Shown here: in pieces, positions 17,285 to 25,330 of the stretch | Layout of the letters: each line of letters begins with the position of its first letter | How positions within the stretch are numbered: the first letter of the stretch is position 1 | Assembly (NCBI RefSeq): GCF_016718685.1 | Contig: NZ_JADKCX010000151.1 | Coordinates: forward strand, 1-30,448 | Reading direction: 5' to 3' | DNA: 30,448 nt | Source of the DNA: Haliscomenobacter sp. | Lineage (GTDB): Bacteria; Bacteroidota; Bacteroidia; Chitinophagales; Saprospiraceae | Notes under the pieces: model-generated | Databases searched by the model: none | Told to the model about the DNA's origin: nothing | Seen by the model: the letters and a program-made list of their open reading frames with translations, nothing else | Program-made: the position numbers and the translations under genes

Positions 17285-17391
17285 GCCTCTTAGGTGCCTG
17301 TGGTTGCTTAGGTGGTGAATGATATCCTGCTTCGCAGGTTGAGGTTTTCACCACCCTAAACTAGAGGCGAACCCTAAGATACACCTTAGGG
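17285..17391. repeat. Nested hairpin element after the 14152 gene
   Basis: GCCTCTTAG (17285-17293) faces CTAGAGGC (17361-17368). Inside, TTAGGTGGTGAA (17308-17319) faces TTCACCACCCTAA (17347-17359). The centre CCTGC-TTC-GCAGG (17326-17338) is a perfect hairpin. Two arms pair with one-base bulges in homopolymers (TT/T, GG/GGG). A separate CCCTAAG-CTTAGGG hairpin is at 17372-17391, with TTTTT a few bases later at 17400-17404. It may serve as a terminator, or be a repeat family member. Confidence 0.55.
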
Positions 17392-17430
17392 AGCGTCGGT
17401 TTTTAAATAGTACTTAATTTTTGAGGATAA

Positions 17431-18454
17431 ATGGCTCGGATTACCTTCGGGATAGACCACTTTTTGCAAACAGCACAAGACAAAAGCAAACGCTGGGGGC
17501 TCGTCACCAATGACGCCGTTTTTACCCACGATTTTATCCCCGTTCGCCAAGCCCTGTTGGACAACGGCTTCCAGTTGGTCCGCCTGTTTTCACCCGAACA
17601 TGGCCTGCAAGTCGTAGGTGCAGATGGCGCTCAAATGGCCCATCAAACCGATGCCTTGACTGGCTTACCCGTATTCAGTTTATACGGCGATAACTTGCGC
17701 CCACCTGCTGAGGTTTTGCAGGATTTGGACGGCATTTTATTTGATTTACCCGATGTTGGGGTACGCTTTTACACCTACATCTGGACCCTTTCTTATGTGA
17801 TGGAGGCTTGCCACGCAGCCCGGGTGCCCTTGATTGTTTTGGATCGACCCAATCCCCTCAGCGGCAAGCTCGCTCTGGCGGAAGGCCCGATGCTGGATGA
17901 AACCCAGGCAGCCTCGTTTATTGGCCGTTGGCGCATCCCCATTCGGCATAGCCTGACTATTGGTGAGTTGGCCTTGTTTTGGCAACAAGAACGTTTTAAT
18001 GAGGCGCTGGATCTGAAAGTGTATACCGTCCAAAACTGGAAACGGGAGCAATTTTTTCAGGACTTGGGCTTGCCTTTTGTGCCCAGTTCGCCCGCCATTT
18101 CGAGTATGGAAACTTTGTTGTTTTTCCTTTATCCCAAGTGAAGGTTTATACAAAAATCAAAGCTGCCAGGGCATCATGCTGCAGGTGCTGGATGCAGCCA
18201 TTTTTCGCCCGGTTTATGTGGGGTTATACCTGGTCGGGCTGTTGAAAAAATTGTACGCTGAACAGCTCCAATGGGCGAATTATCCTACCCATGTCAATAA
18301 AACCGGAGCACGGCATTTTGATTTGTTGGCGGGGACGCCTGCGGTACGGAGAGCGCTGGAAAAGGATGGGGATCGGTTTTTTAGCCAAATTCGGGATTTG
18401 ACGGAAGTGGGTGATTGGAAAGAGAAGACAAAGGCGTTTTTGCTCTATCAATAA
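17431..18454 (+). pseudogene. DUF1343 protein (NamZ-like exo-beta-N-acetylmuramidase) with internal deletion and frameshift
   Basis: The N-terminal 235 residues match DUF1343: GLVTNDAVFTHDF, LVRLFSPEHGLQVVGADGAQ, GILFDLPDVGVRFYTYIWTL, VLDRPNPLSG, IGELALFWQQ, FVPSSPAISSMETLLF. After 18117 the frame is lost. The second frame continues with the family's C-terminal part: FIPSEGLYKNQSCQGIMLQVLDAAIFRPV, ... FDLLAGTPAVRRALE. Roughly 70 residues expected between them (including the conserved EGT-x-x-SEGRGT region) are absent. The family cleaves N-acetylmuramic acid from peptidoglycan fragments. Lacking a conserved block, this copy is unlikely to work. No signal peptide is seen; start ATG at 17431. 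Confidence 0.75.
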
Positions 18455-18524
18455 CGCACATCACGCAGGCCTATTCTTAACGCCTGTAAAAGTGAGTATT
18501 GCTGCTGTACACTGCGATTTCAGC

Positions 18525-18569
18525 GCATGTCTAAATATTTTTGTTTTAAGCGAAAATATTTAGACATGC
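18525..18569. terminator. Hairpin between convergent genes, likely bidirectional terminator
   Basis: Perfect 17-bp stem (left 18525-18541, starting GCATGTCTAAATATTTT; right 18553-18569, ending TTTAGACATGC) with an 11-base loop. It sits between the plus gene ending at 18454 and the minus gene ending at 18589. There is no long T tract on either side, so termination is plausible rather than certain. Confidence 0.5.
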
Positions 18570-18588
18570 TCATAATCAATACGTTACC

Positions 18589-19173
18589 TTACTGCACTGG
18601 CGGTACCGGTGCAGGCACCAAATTACTCACCGCCGGAAGCGATTGCAAGTACGCAAAAATCGCCTGCAAATCCTCCTCCTTCATGTTGATGTAATTGACC
18701 CAGGGCATGGGGGGCAACAGCATCCGGCCACCGTCCAGTCCTTTGGATTTGCCTTCGGTCAGGGCTTTTTTGAATTGCTCAAATGACCATTCTCCAATGC
18801 CCGTTTTATCCGGCGTGATGTTGGCGGCATAAGAAGTGCCCCAAGGCCCTACTGAAGCTGTACTCATCGGATGAAACAACACCCACTGGCCGGGCGCAGC
18901 CATTCCTTTGTCCGTGATGGCGGGCAGTGGCACTCCAGCGGGGTGACCCGAAAGTCGCAACTTTGGATCGGGTGCGGGCCCTTTGTCGGTCATGATTTTG
19001 GGCGAGTGGCAATCCTCACAGCCGCCAATGGTCACGAGGTATTCTCCCCGTTTGACAAGTTCTGCTTCGGTTTCCGCGGCAGGTTTTTCTTCGGTTTTAG
19101 GCGCTTCCTGGGCGCATTGCAAAGTCAGAAAGGCGAGTGCCAGGGCTGGCAGCCAGATTAATGTTTTTTTCAT
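18589..19173 (-). CDS. Lipoprotein monohaem cytochrome c
   Basis: 194 residues. N-terminus MKKTLIWLPALALAFLTLQC has a lipobox with Cys20, so the protein is probably lipid-anchored in the periplasm. One haem c site, CEDCH at 52-56, and a candidate Met axial ligand near 156 in MLLPPMPW. The C-terminal half has the c-type helix KEEDLQAIFAYLQSLP, which closes the fold (Y-L-x-S-L-P). Only one CxxCH is present, so a single haem. Partner and electron acceptor unknown; the neighbours do not point to one. Confidence 0.85.
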   Translation of the reverse strand: MKKTLIWLPALALAFLTLQCAQEAPKTEEKPAAETEAELVKRGEYLVTIGGCEDCHSPKIMTDKGPAPDPKLRLSGHPAGVPLPAITDKGMAAPGQWVLFHPMSTASVGPWGTSYAANITPDKTGIGEWSFEQFKKALTEGKSKGLDGGRMLLPPMPWVNYINMKEEDLQAIFAYLQSLPAVSNLVPAPVPPVQ

Positions 19174-19386
19174 TCGCTGTAATTTTAGGTGAGGGTGTTT
19201 TTTGGTTAGGCCCCTCGTATGGCAATAATTCGACTAATGTAGGGAAAATGTTTTGAGGAGTGGTTAGGTTGGTGAAAATATTGCTGAATTTTATGAGGAT
19301 GGGTGGGATGGCGGTAGGCTGAAGCACGAAGGAGGATGTAAAGGTATGTAGCTCCGAAGCTTCAGAATGCAAGAGCGACAACAATG

Positions 19387-19484
19387 GGAGCACGGATGAC
19401 GCGGATTTGGCGGATTTACGCGGATCTTAACTCACGCACGAATAAATCCGCGTAAATTCGCTCAATCCGCGTCATCTGCGCTCC
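19387..19484. repeat. Long imperfect inverted repeat, GCGGAT-rich
   Basis: Arms at 19387-19425 and 19446-19484, 39 bases each with about five mismatches and a 20-base loop. Motifs GACGCGGATT and TTTACGCGGAT recur. Similar 'GCGGAT' hairpins are widespread in Bacteroidota intergenic DNA. It lies in a spacer (19174-19637) of about 460 bases that has no other feature apart from the terminator at 19571. Confidence 0.6.
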
Positions 19485-19570
19485 GATTAAAGTCCCCTGC
19501 GAAAGAGCCGAAGGCTCCGAGCAGGAGTAGGATGTATCCCTAAAATTCATCCAAGTGCATAGAATACAAA

Positions 19571-19606
19571 GAGGTGACAGCTTTCAAAAACGAAAACTGT
19601 CACCTC
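19571..19606 (-). terminator. Probable terminator after ileS
   Basis: Stem of 15 pairs (GAGGTGACAGCTTTC at 19571-19585 against GAAAACTGTCACCTC at 19592-19606, one G-T type mismatch) with a six-base loop. It lies about 32 bases beyond the ileS stop at 19638. In the minus direction it is followed by TTTGTATTC, a weak T-rich tract. Confidence 0.55.
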
Positions 19607-19637
19607 CTTTTGACCGGCGAATAAATTAGCCGCTACA

Positions 19638-22600
19638 TCACGCCAACGCCACTCTCACTTTCACATTCACCTCATCCGGCAAATCCAGCACCTCCCCATC
19701 ATTCACCCCTTCCAGCAAATCCAGCCGTACGGCCAATACCTCATCGCTGATGTACTGTCCAAACTGCGCTACCGCCTCCGCTACCGCCGGGTGGCGTTCG
19801 AGGTCGATCTGGATGCGGTCGGTGACGTTGAAGTCGCGGGTTTTGCGGATGTTCTGGATGCGGTTGACCAGTTCGCGGGCCATCCCTTCGGCGATCAGCT
19901 CGGGCGTCAGGGTGATGTCGAGCGCCACGGTGAGTGGGCCGTCGCTGGCGACCAACCAACCGGGGATGTCCTCGGCGGCGATTTCAAAGTCTTCCAGGTT
20001 CAATTCAAAACTTGCGCCGTTGACGTTGAGCGTATATTCATTTGATTTTTCGATGGCACTGATCTCGGCCTGGCTGAGCTGGCCGATGATTTCCTGGGCC
20101 GCCTTCATGTGTGGCCCTAGGCGTTTGCCGAGGGTTTTGAAGTTGGGCTTGATGCGTTTTTTGAGCAAACCAGAATCGTCGGTCAGGTATTCCACTGTCT
20201 TTGACGTTTACTTCCGATTCGATCAGGGCTTTTACGCCGTCCACCAGTTCAATGAATTTTTCATCCAACACCGGCAAGAATACCTTTTGCAGTGGCTGGC
20301 GCACGCGGATTTTTTCTTTTTTGCGCAGCGAAAGCACCAGGGAGGAAATGCGCTGGGCGTATTCCATCTTCTGCTCCAGTTGTTTGTCGATCAGGTCGGA
20401 GCTCGACTCTTCGATCAAGGTCAAGTGCACCGATTGGTGGGGTTCATGGCGCGTTACGCCATTGAGGTTGCGGTACAACCATTCGGCGAAGAACGGTGCA
20501 ACCGGGGCCATCAATTTGGCCAAAGTGACCAGACACTCGTACAAGGTCTGGTAAGCCGAGATTTTATCGTCGGTGTACTCCCCTTTCCAGAAACGGCGAC
20601 GGCAGAGGCGCACGTACCAGTTGCTCAGGTTTTCATCCACAAACTGCATGATCTTGCGTGTGGCATTGGTGGATTCATAGTTGGCGTAATCCGCATCAAC
20701 CTCATTCACCAGCGAATGCAGGGCCGAAAGGATCCAGCGATCGATTTCCGGGCGTTTCCACATCGGGATATCCGCTTCCATGTGGCGGAAATCATCGATG
20801 TTGGCGTAAAGGGTGAAGAAAGAATAAGTATTGTACAAGGTACCGAAGAGCTTGCGTTGCGTTTCTTCGATGCCCGCGAGGTCGAAGCGCAGGTTATCCC
20901 ACACTTGCGCGTTGGAGATCATGTACCAGCGGGTAGCGTCGGCCCCGTATTTGGCTACGGTTTCGAAAGGATCAGCGGCGTTGCCCAGGCGTTTGGACAT
21001 CTTCTGGCCGTTTTTGTCCAACACCAAACCATTCGAGACCACGTTTTTGAAGGCCACACTATCAAATACCATCACGGCGATGGCGTGGAGGGTATAAAAC
21101 CAGCCCCGCGTTTGGTCAACCCCTTCGGCGATGAAGTCGGCGGGGTAGCGGAACCTGAATTTGTCCTGGTTTTCAAAAGGATAATGCCATTGTGCGTAGG
21201 GCATGGAACCAGAGTCGAACCATACGTCGATCAGGTCAAGCTCGCGGTACAGCGCTTCGCCATTTTCGGCTACCAGCACGATTTCGTCAATGTAGGGTCG
21301 GTGCAGGTCTTTGGGTACTTCCTGGGTTTTGCCCAAAACCGCATTGGCTTTGCTGATTTCTTCCTGCAACTCCTGGATCGAACCGATGCACTTTTCCTGT
21401 ACCCCATCCTTGCTGCGCCAGATAGGCAGCGGGATGCCCCAGTAACGGGAGCGGGAAAGGTTCCAGTCTTGCAGGTTTTCAAGCCATTTGCCAAAACGGC
21501 CTTCACCCGTTGCGGCAGGTTTCCAGTTGATGGTTTGGTTCAGTTCAAACATGCGCTCCTTCATCGAAGAAGCCTTGATGAACCAGCTGTCGAGCGGGTA
21601 ATACAACACCGGGCGGTCGGTACGCCAGCAGTGTGGATAAGAGTGTACGTATTTTTCGGACCCGAACAGTTTGTCCTCTTCTTTTAGTTTGATCACGATG
21701 TCGACGTCGACGGGGCGTTCTTCTACTTGGCCGTAGTCTTTGACGTAGCGGCCCGCGAAGTCGGTCACTTCGGCCACAAAGCGACCGCGCTTGTCTACCA
21801 GGGGCATGGGATTGCCTGCTTCATCCTTGACCATGAGGGGCACGATGCCGTACTGCTTGGCGATCCGGAAGTCGTCGGCACCAAAGGTTGGAGCGATGTG
21901 TACGATGCCCGTACCGTCTTCGGTGCTCACAAAGTCGCCCAACAGTGCCTTGAACGCTGGTCCATCCGGCTTCACGTAAGGCAACAGTTGTTCGTATTCG
22001 ATCCCTTCCAGTTCGCTGCCTTTCATTTCGGCCACGATCTCGATGTAGGGCATCGGTTTATTCCCCGGTTTTACGTCTTCGGGTTTGAGGTCGGGATTTT
22101 GCTCAGAGAAGTAATGGCTAAAGCGGTCTTTGGCCAAAATCACCACCATCGGTGTACCCGTATAGCGGTTGAAGCTGCGTACTTTGAGGTAGGTGATGTC
22201 TTTGCCCAGGGCCACGGCGGTATTGGAAGGCAGGGTCCAGGGCGTGGTGGTCCAGGCCAGGAAGTACTCGTTGTCGCTGCCCACAATTTTGAACATGGCC
22301 ACTGCCGAAGTATCGCTGATTTCGCGGTAAGCGTTGGGCTGGTTCAACTCGTGCGAACTCAAACCCGTACCCGCGGCGGGGGAATAAGGCTGAATGGTGT
22401 AGCCTTTGTACATCAAATTCTTGTTGTACAATTGCTGCAAGAGCCACCACACCGACTCGATGTAATCGTTTTCGTAAGTGATGTATGGATTGTCGAGGTC
22501 TACCCAGTAACCGATTTTGCGGGTGATGTCGTCCCAGCGGTCTTTGTACATCATCACCGTTTCGCGGCACTTGCGGTTGTAATCGTCTACGGAGATGGTT

Positions 22601-22923
22601 TTGCCGATGTCGTCCTTGGTGATGCCGAGTTCTTTTTCCACACTCAGCTCGATGGGCAAGCCGTGGGTATCCCAGCCGCCTTTGCGCTCTACGCGCTGGC
22701 CTTTCATGGTGTGGTAACGGCAAAATATATCTTTAATGGTGCGCGCCATGACGTGGTGAATGCCGGGCATCCCATTGGCCGAGGGCGGACCTTCGTAAAA
22801 TACGTAACTGTTTTCTACATCGCGTTCGGCGATGCTTTTTTCAAAAATGCGCTCTTTGTCCCAAAATGCTAACACTTCACGATCGATTTCCGGTAAATTG
22901 AGCTGCTTGTATTCCTTGTACAT
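19638..22923 (-). CDS. ileS: Isoleucyl-tRNA synthetase, with one apparent base insertion near the 3' end
   Basis: Charges tRNA-Ile with isoleucine in the cytoplasm; essential. Start at Met 22923 (MYKEYKQLNLPEIDREVLAFWDKERIF), the family's usual N-terminus; the longer reading from 22992 is rejected. The HIGH motif is GIHH at residues 54-57 (ANGMPGIHHVMARTIKD) and KMSKR is at 641-645. Between them lies the editing domain. Length near 1094 residues fits the large eukaryote-like IleS form. Near 20196 one extra base (A on the coding strand, between GAC and GTG) breaks the frame. Removing it joins ESEVNVKD to VEYLTDDSGLL, and total length then fits 1094 codons plus stop. Because the gene is essential, this break is most likely an error. 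Confidence 0.9.
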
Positions 22924-22949
22924 GGCGAGATGGAATTTTTTTCGAGGTG

Positions 22950-22957
22950 CAAAGATA
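22950..22957 (-). promoter_or_regulatory. ileS promoter box (TATCTTTG)
   Basis: On the coding strand TATCTTTG, matching TAnnTTTG, 26 bases ahead of the ATG at 22923. No clear TTG at the -33 position. Confidence 0.5.
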
Positions 22958-23076
22958 GTTTTTTTGCAAGAATATATTGAGCGTATGAACACCTTGAACT
23001 TGATTTTAGGTTCCCCATCCCCTTGTTTATCAAGTGGTGAAGATTTAATTTACCCCCTGATTAAAAACAAACGTCC

Positions 23077-23772
23077 ATGAAAACACTCGGCATAGCCCTG
23101 TTCTTTTTTGTTTTCCAGCAAATTTTGCCTGCCCAACCCAGCAAATTCCCACCCATCAACGACATCGGCAAGGACAAATCGCTGGTCGCTTTTGTCAATC
23201 AATTGAAGGTGGCGGTAAAGAAAAAGGATAAGGCCTTTTTGTTGGGGGCTTTGGATGAAAACATCAAGTGCGATTTGGGTGGAGATGATGGCATTGAGGC
23301 GTTTAAAAAAATCTGGAATTTGGATGGTGGCGATACCAGTTTGTGGCACCATCTGAACAGGGTATTGGAGTTGGGCGGAGCTTATGATAAAAGTGATCAG
23401 GAAGGCCGATACACTTTCGCCTTTCCCTATGTCCATTTTATTGACTTACAGGATGTTGATGACTACATCAACGTAGGCGTGATCACGGGTAAAAATGTAA
23501 ACATCAGGGAAAAACCAGACCTGAAGTCAAAAGTCCTGATGCAATTGAGTTATGATGTGATCTGGTTTGTGGAAGCGGAACAAGCGTTGCAAAAAACGGA
23601 GGGTACCAACCCCTGGGGAGAACCTGAATGGTATCTGGTGGAAACTTTGGATCGGAAAAAGCAGGGTTGGGTATTTTGGAAATATGTGGGTAGCCCGCTT
23701 GGTTATCGGCTGTATGTGTTCAAAAACAAGCAAGGGAAGTGGAAAATTTCGTCCTTTTTGGCGGGGGATTGA
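23077..23772 (+). CDS. Secreted protein with SH3-like domain
   Basis: 231 residues. Signal peptide MKTLGIALFFFVFQQILPAQ. Middle region unassigned (about 30-135). About 136-200 fits a bacterial SH3-like domain: GVITGKNVNIREKPDLKSKVLMQL, where V-N-x-R-x-x-P is the usual SH3_3 core. Such domains commonly bind cell-wall peptides. Divergent from ileS with an 84-base spacer after its longest reading. Start is the first Met with a signal peptide. Exact role unknown. Confidence 0.75.
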   Translation: MKTLGIALFFFVFQQILPAQPSKFPPINDIGKDKSLVAFVNQLKVAVKKKDKAFLLGALDENIKCDLGGDDGIEAFKKIWNLDGGDTSLWHHLNRVLELGGAYDKSDQEGRYTFAFPYVHFIDLQDVDDYINVGVITGKNVNIREKPDLKSKVLMQLSYDVIWFVEAEQALQKTEGTNPWGEPEWYLVETLDRKKQGWVFWKYVGSPLGYRLYVFKNKQGKWKISSFLAGD

Positions 23773-23790
23773 GTCAATATAGCAAGAGCT

Positions 23791-24288
23791 TCAACTCTTC
23801 TTCTGCCGCTCCCACTTCGCAATATACTCCTCTACAATGCTGTCGATGATGTCGCGCAGCAAGGTTTTTTCGGTGCGGGCGATGGTTTTGAGTTTTTCCA
23901 ACTTGCGTTCATCAAACTGCACGGTCAAACGGCGGGTGGTATTGGCATCAAAATGAACCTTGGGCTCAATGGTGGAGCGGATCAGGGCATCGAGGCCATC
24001 CATTGGTTTGGTGCTGCGTTTTTTGACTTCGGGCTCGGCAGCACTACTGCGGTCGTGTTGCATCTGGCGGTCGAAAGACTCTTCGAAAGCCTCCATCAAA
24101 AAAGCTTGCAAATCATCTGTAAACCGTTTGCCCTGGTTTTTTTTGCTTTCCTTTTCTGGCAGTTCCGCCACAGCAGCTTTACCTTTGCTTGCAGTAGATT
24201 CAGCCAGCAAAGCGTTGCTCTGCAAAGCGACATCATCTGGTGTGCTGAGCAGGCTTTCTAGTCCGGCGGTGAATCTTTTTTTACTCAT
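23791..24288 (-). CDS. ParA-partner protein with three GL-x-x-LL motifs and a C-terminal ribbon-helix-helix-like domain
   Basis: 165 residues from the Met at 24288 (MSKKRFTAGLESLL); the Met at 24318 lies in a hairpin repeat. Three short motifs resemble the ParB N-terminal segment that stimulates ParA: KKRFTAGLESLL (3-14), GKRFTDDLQAFL (53-64) and TKPMDGLDALI (93-103). Between them the chain is charged and probably disordered. TRRLTVQFDERKLEKLKTIARTEKTLLRDIIDSIVEEYIAKW (119-159) has the strand-helix-helix pattern of ribbon-helix-helix DNA-binding proteins. It follows parA on the same strand with a repeat-rich gap. It likely acts as the DNA-binding partner of that ParA; no ParB HTH or CTPase domain is present. 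Family membership is an inference. Confidence 0.65.
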   Translation of the reverse strand: MSKKRFTAGLESLLSTPDDVALQSNALLAESTASKGKAAVAELPEKESKKNQGKRFTDDLQAFLMEAFEESFDRQMQHDRSSAAEPEVKKRSTKPMDGLDALIRSTIEPKVHFDANTTRRLTVQFDERKLEKLKTIARTEKTLLRDIIDSIVEEYIAKWERQKKS

Positions 24289-24300
24289 TTTCTGGTCTTT

Positions 24301-24357
24301 ACCCACGACTAAAGTCATGGGTTATGTTTTTGGTGCCTTCCACGACTAAAGTCGTGG
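24301..24357. repeat. Two palindromic copies between the partner gene and parA
   Basis: First copy 24301-24322: ACCCACGACT, AA, AGTCATGGGT (one mismatch). Second copy 24340-24357: CCACGACT-AA-AGTCGTGG, perfect. They lie just upstream of the ATG at 24288, a position fit for an operator or partition site, but the motif also resembles a generic genomic palindrome. Confidence 0.55.
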
Positions 24358-24450
24358 GTTGGCCGATGCACACTCTAACTCACACTCTAACACCACACCC
24401 TATCTTGTGGGTTGGCTATGCACACACACCCCTAACTCACACCCTATCTT
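24354..24450. repeat. Tandem duplication overlapping the parA stop
   Basis: Two imperfect direct copies, 24354-24406 and 24407-24450, each starting GTGGGTTGGC and ending ACACCCTATCTT, with CA/CT-rich interiors of different length. The second copy includes the last codons of parA. The duplication thus arose by copying the end of parA, or by slippage. Confidence 0.6.
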
Positions 24451-25210
24451 CTTTGTGCCTGGCGTTCGTTCGTTCAATGATTTCTTTACTCAGGTTGAGG
24501 TAGTCCTCGGCACCAGGGCTGTTGGGGCTATACGCAAAAATGTCTTTGCGTTGTGAGGGTGCCTCGGCCAGGGCCACATTGTCGCGAATCATCGTTTTGA
24601 ACACAATTTCTCCAAAGTATTTTTTGATGGTTTCCACCACGTCGCGGTTCAGTACTTTGCGGGCATCATACATGGTAGCAATTACGCCGCCGATGTAAAG
24701 GGGTTTGTTGAGGCGGAATTTCACTTTGTCGATTACCTGCTTGATTTTGGCCAAACCCTGCATGGCCAAAAACTCGGTTTGCAAAGGGATGTACACCGTA
24801 TCGCTCGCTGCCAAGGCATTGAGCGTCAACAAAGCCAGGGAAGGAGGGCAGTCGATGATGATAAAATCATACACACCCCGGATCGGCTCAATGAGTTCCT
24901 TCAACAAATATTCACGGCCTGCTTCGTTGATCAGTTCCATTTCCGCACCAGAAAGATCCAGGGTTGAAATGACCACATCCAAATTGGGCTTGGCGGGATA
25001 GGGCACCAATGGCGACTCTCCACGAATGGACTCATAAATGGATTGTGGGTGCCGAGGGAGCCCCAAAGACAAGGTGAGATTGGCCTGCGGATCGAGGTCA
25101 ATCAACAATACTTTTTTACCCAATTCAACCAAACCCGCCCCAATGTTGAGCGAACTGGTTGTTTTGCCTACACCACCTTTATGATTCAGCAGTGAAATAA
25201 CGATACCCAT
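24437..25210 (-). CDS. parA: ParA/Soj-type ATPase
   Basis: 257 residues. Deviant Walker A KGGVGKTT at 11-18 (with the signature Lys), Walker A' LLIDLDPQANLTLSLG, Walker B FIIIDCPPSLALLTLNAL. These define a ParA/Soj partition ATPase that binds DNA nonspecifically in its ATP form and is cleared by a partner protein. The length, without an extra N-terminal HTH, is the Soj-like/type Ib form. It is followed by the RHH-like partner rather than a classical ParB. The C-terminus ...ERTNARHKEDRV lies in a duplicated sequence. Confidence 0.9.
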   Translation of the reverse strand: MGIVISLLNHKGGVGKTTSSLNIGAGLVELGKKVLLIDLDPQANLTLSLGLPRHPQSIYESIRGESPLVPYPAKPNLDVVISTLDLSGAEMELINEAGREYLLKELIEPIRGVYDFIIIDCPPSLALLTLNALAASDTVYIPLQTEFLAMQGLAKIKQVIDKVKFRLNKPLYIGGVIATMYDARKVLNRDVVETIKKYFGEIVFKTMIRDNVALAEAPSQRKDIFAYSPNSPGAEDYLNLSKEIIERTNARHKEDRV

Positions 25211-25228
25211 AGCAATTTCTTAGTCGAA

Positions 25229-25250
25229 AGGTTCCGAAACATCCGAACCT
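25229..25250. promoter_or_regulatory. Candidate operator dyad upstream of parA
   Basis: AGGTTC at 25229-25234 and GAACCT at 25245-25250 form an inverted pair with a 10-base centre, 19 bases before the ATG at 25210. In several par operons the partner protein represses from such a dyad; here this is only an inference. Confidence 0.3.
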
Positions 25251-25330
25251 CTATAATGGAACGAAATTATGCACAAAAATTTACATCTACCGCAATTTTC
25301 GTGATTTTACCCTTATTTTTTTGAAAAGCC

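Noticed and set aside
19750..21687. 645-residue plus-strand open frame inside ileS
   Set aside because: Opposite-strand shadow of ileS, whose motifs are clear on the minus strand.
21727..22872. 381-residue plus-strand frame over the ileS N-terminal half
   Set aside because: Shadow of ileS; no independent motif.
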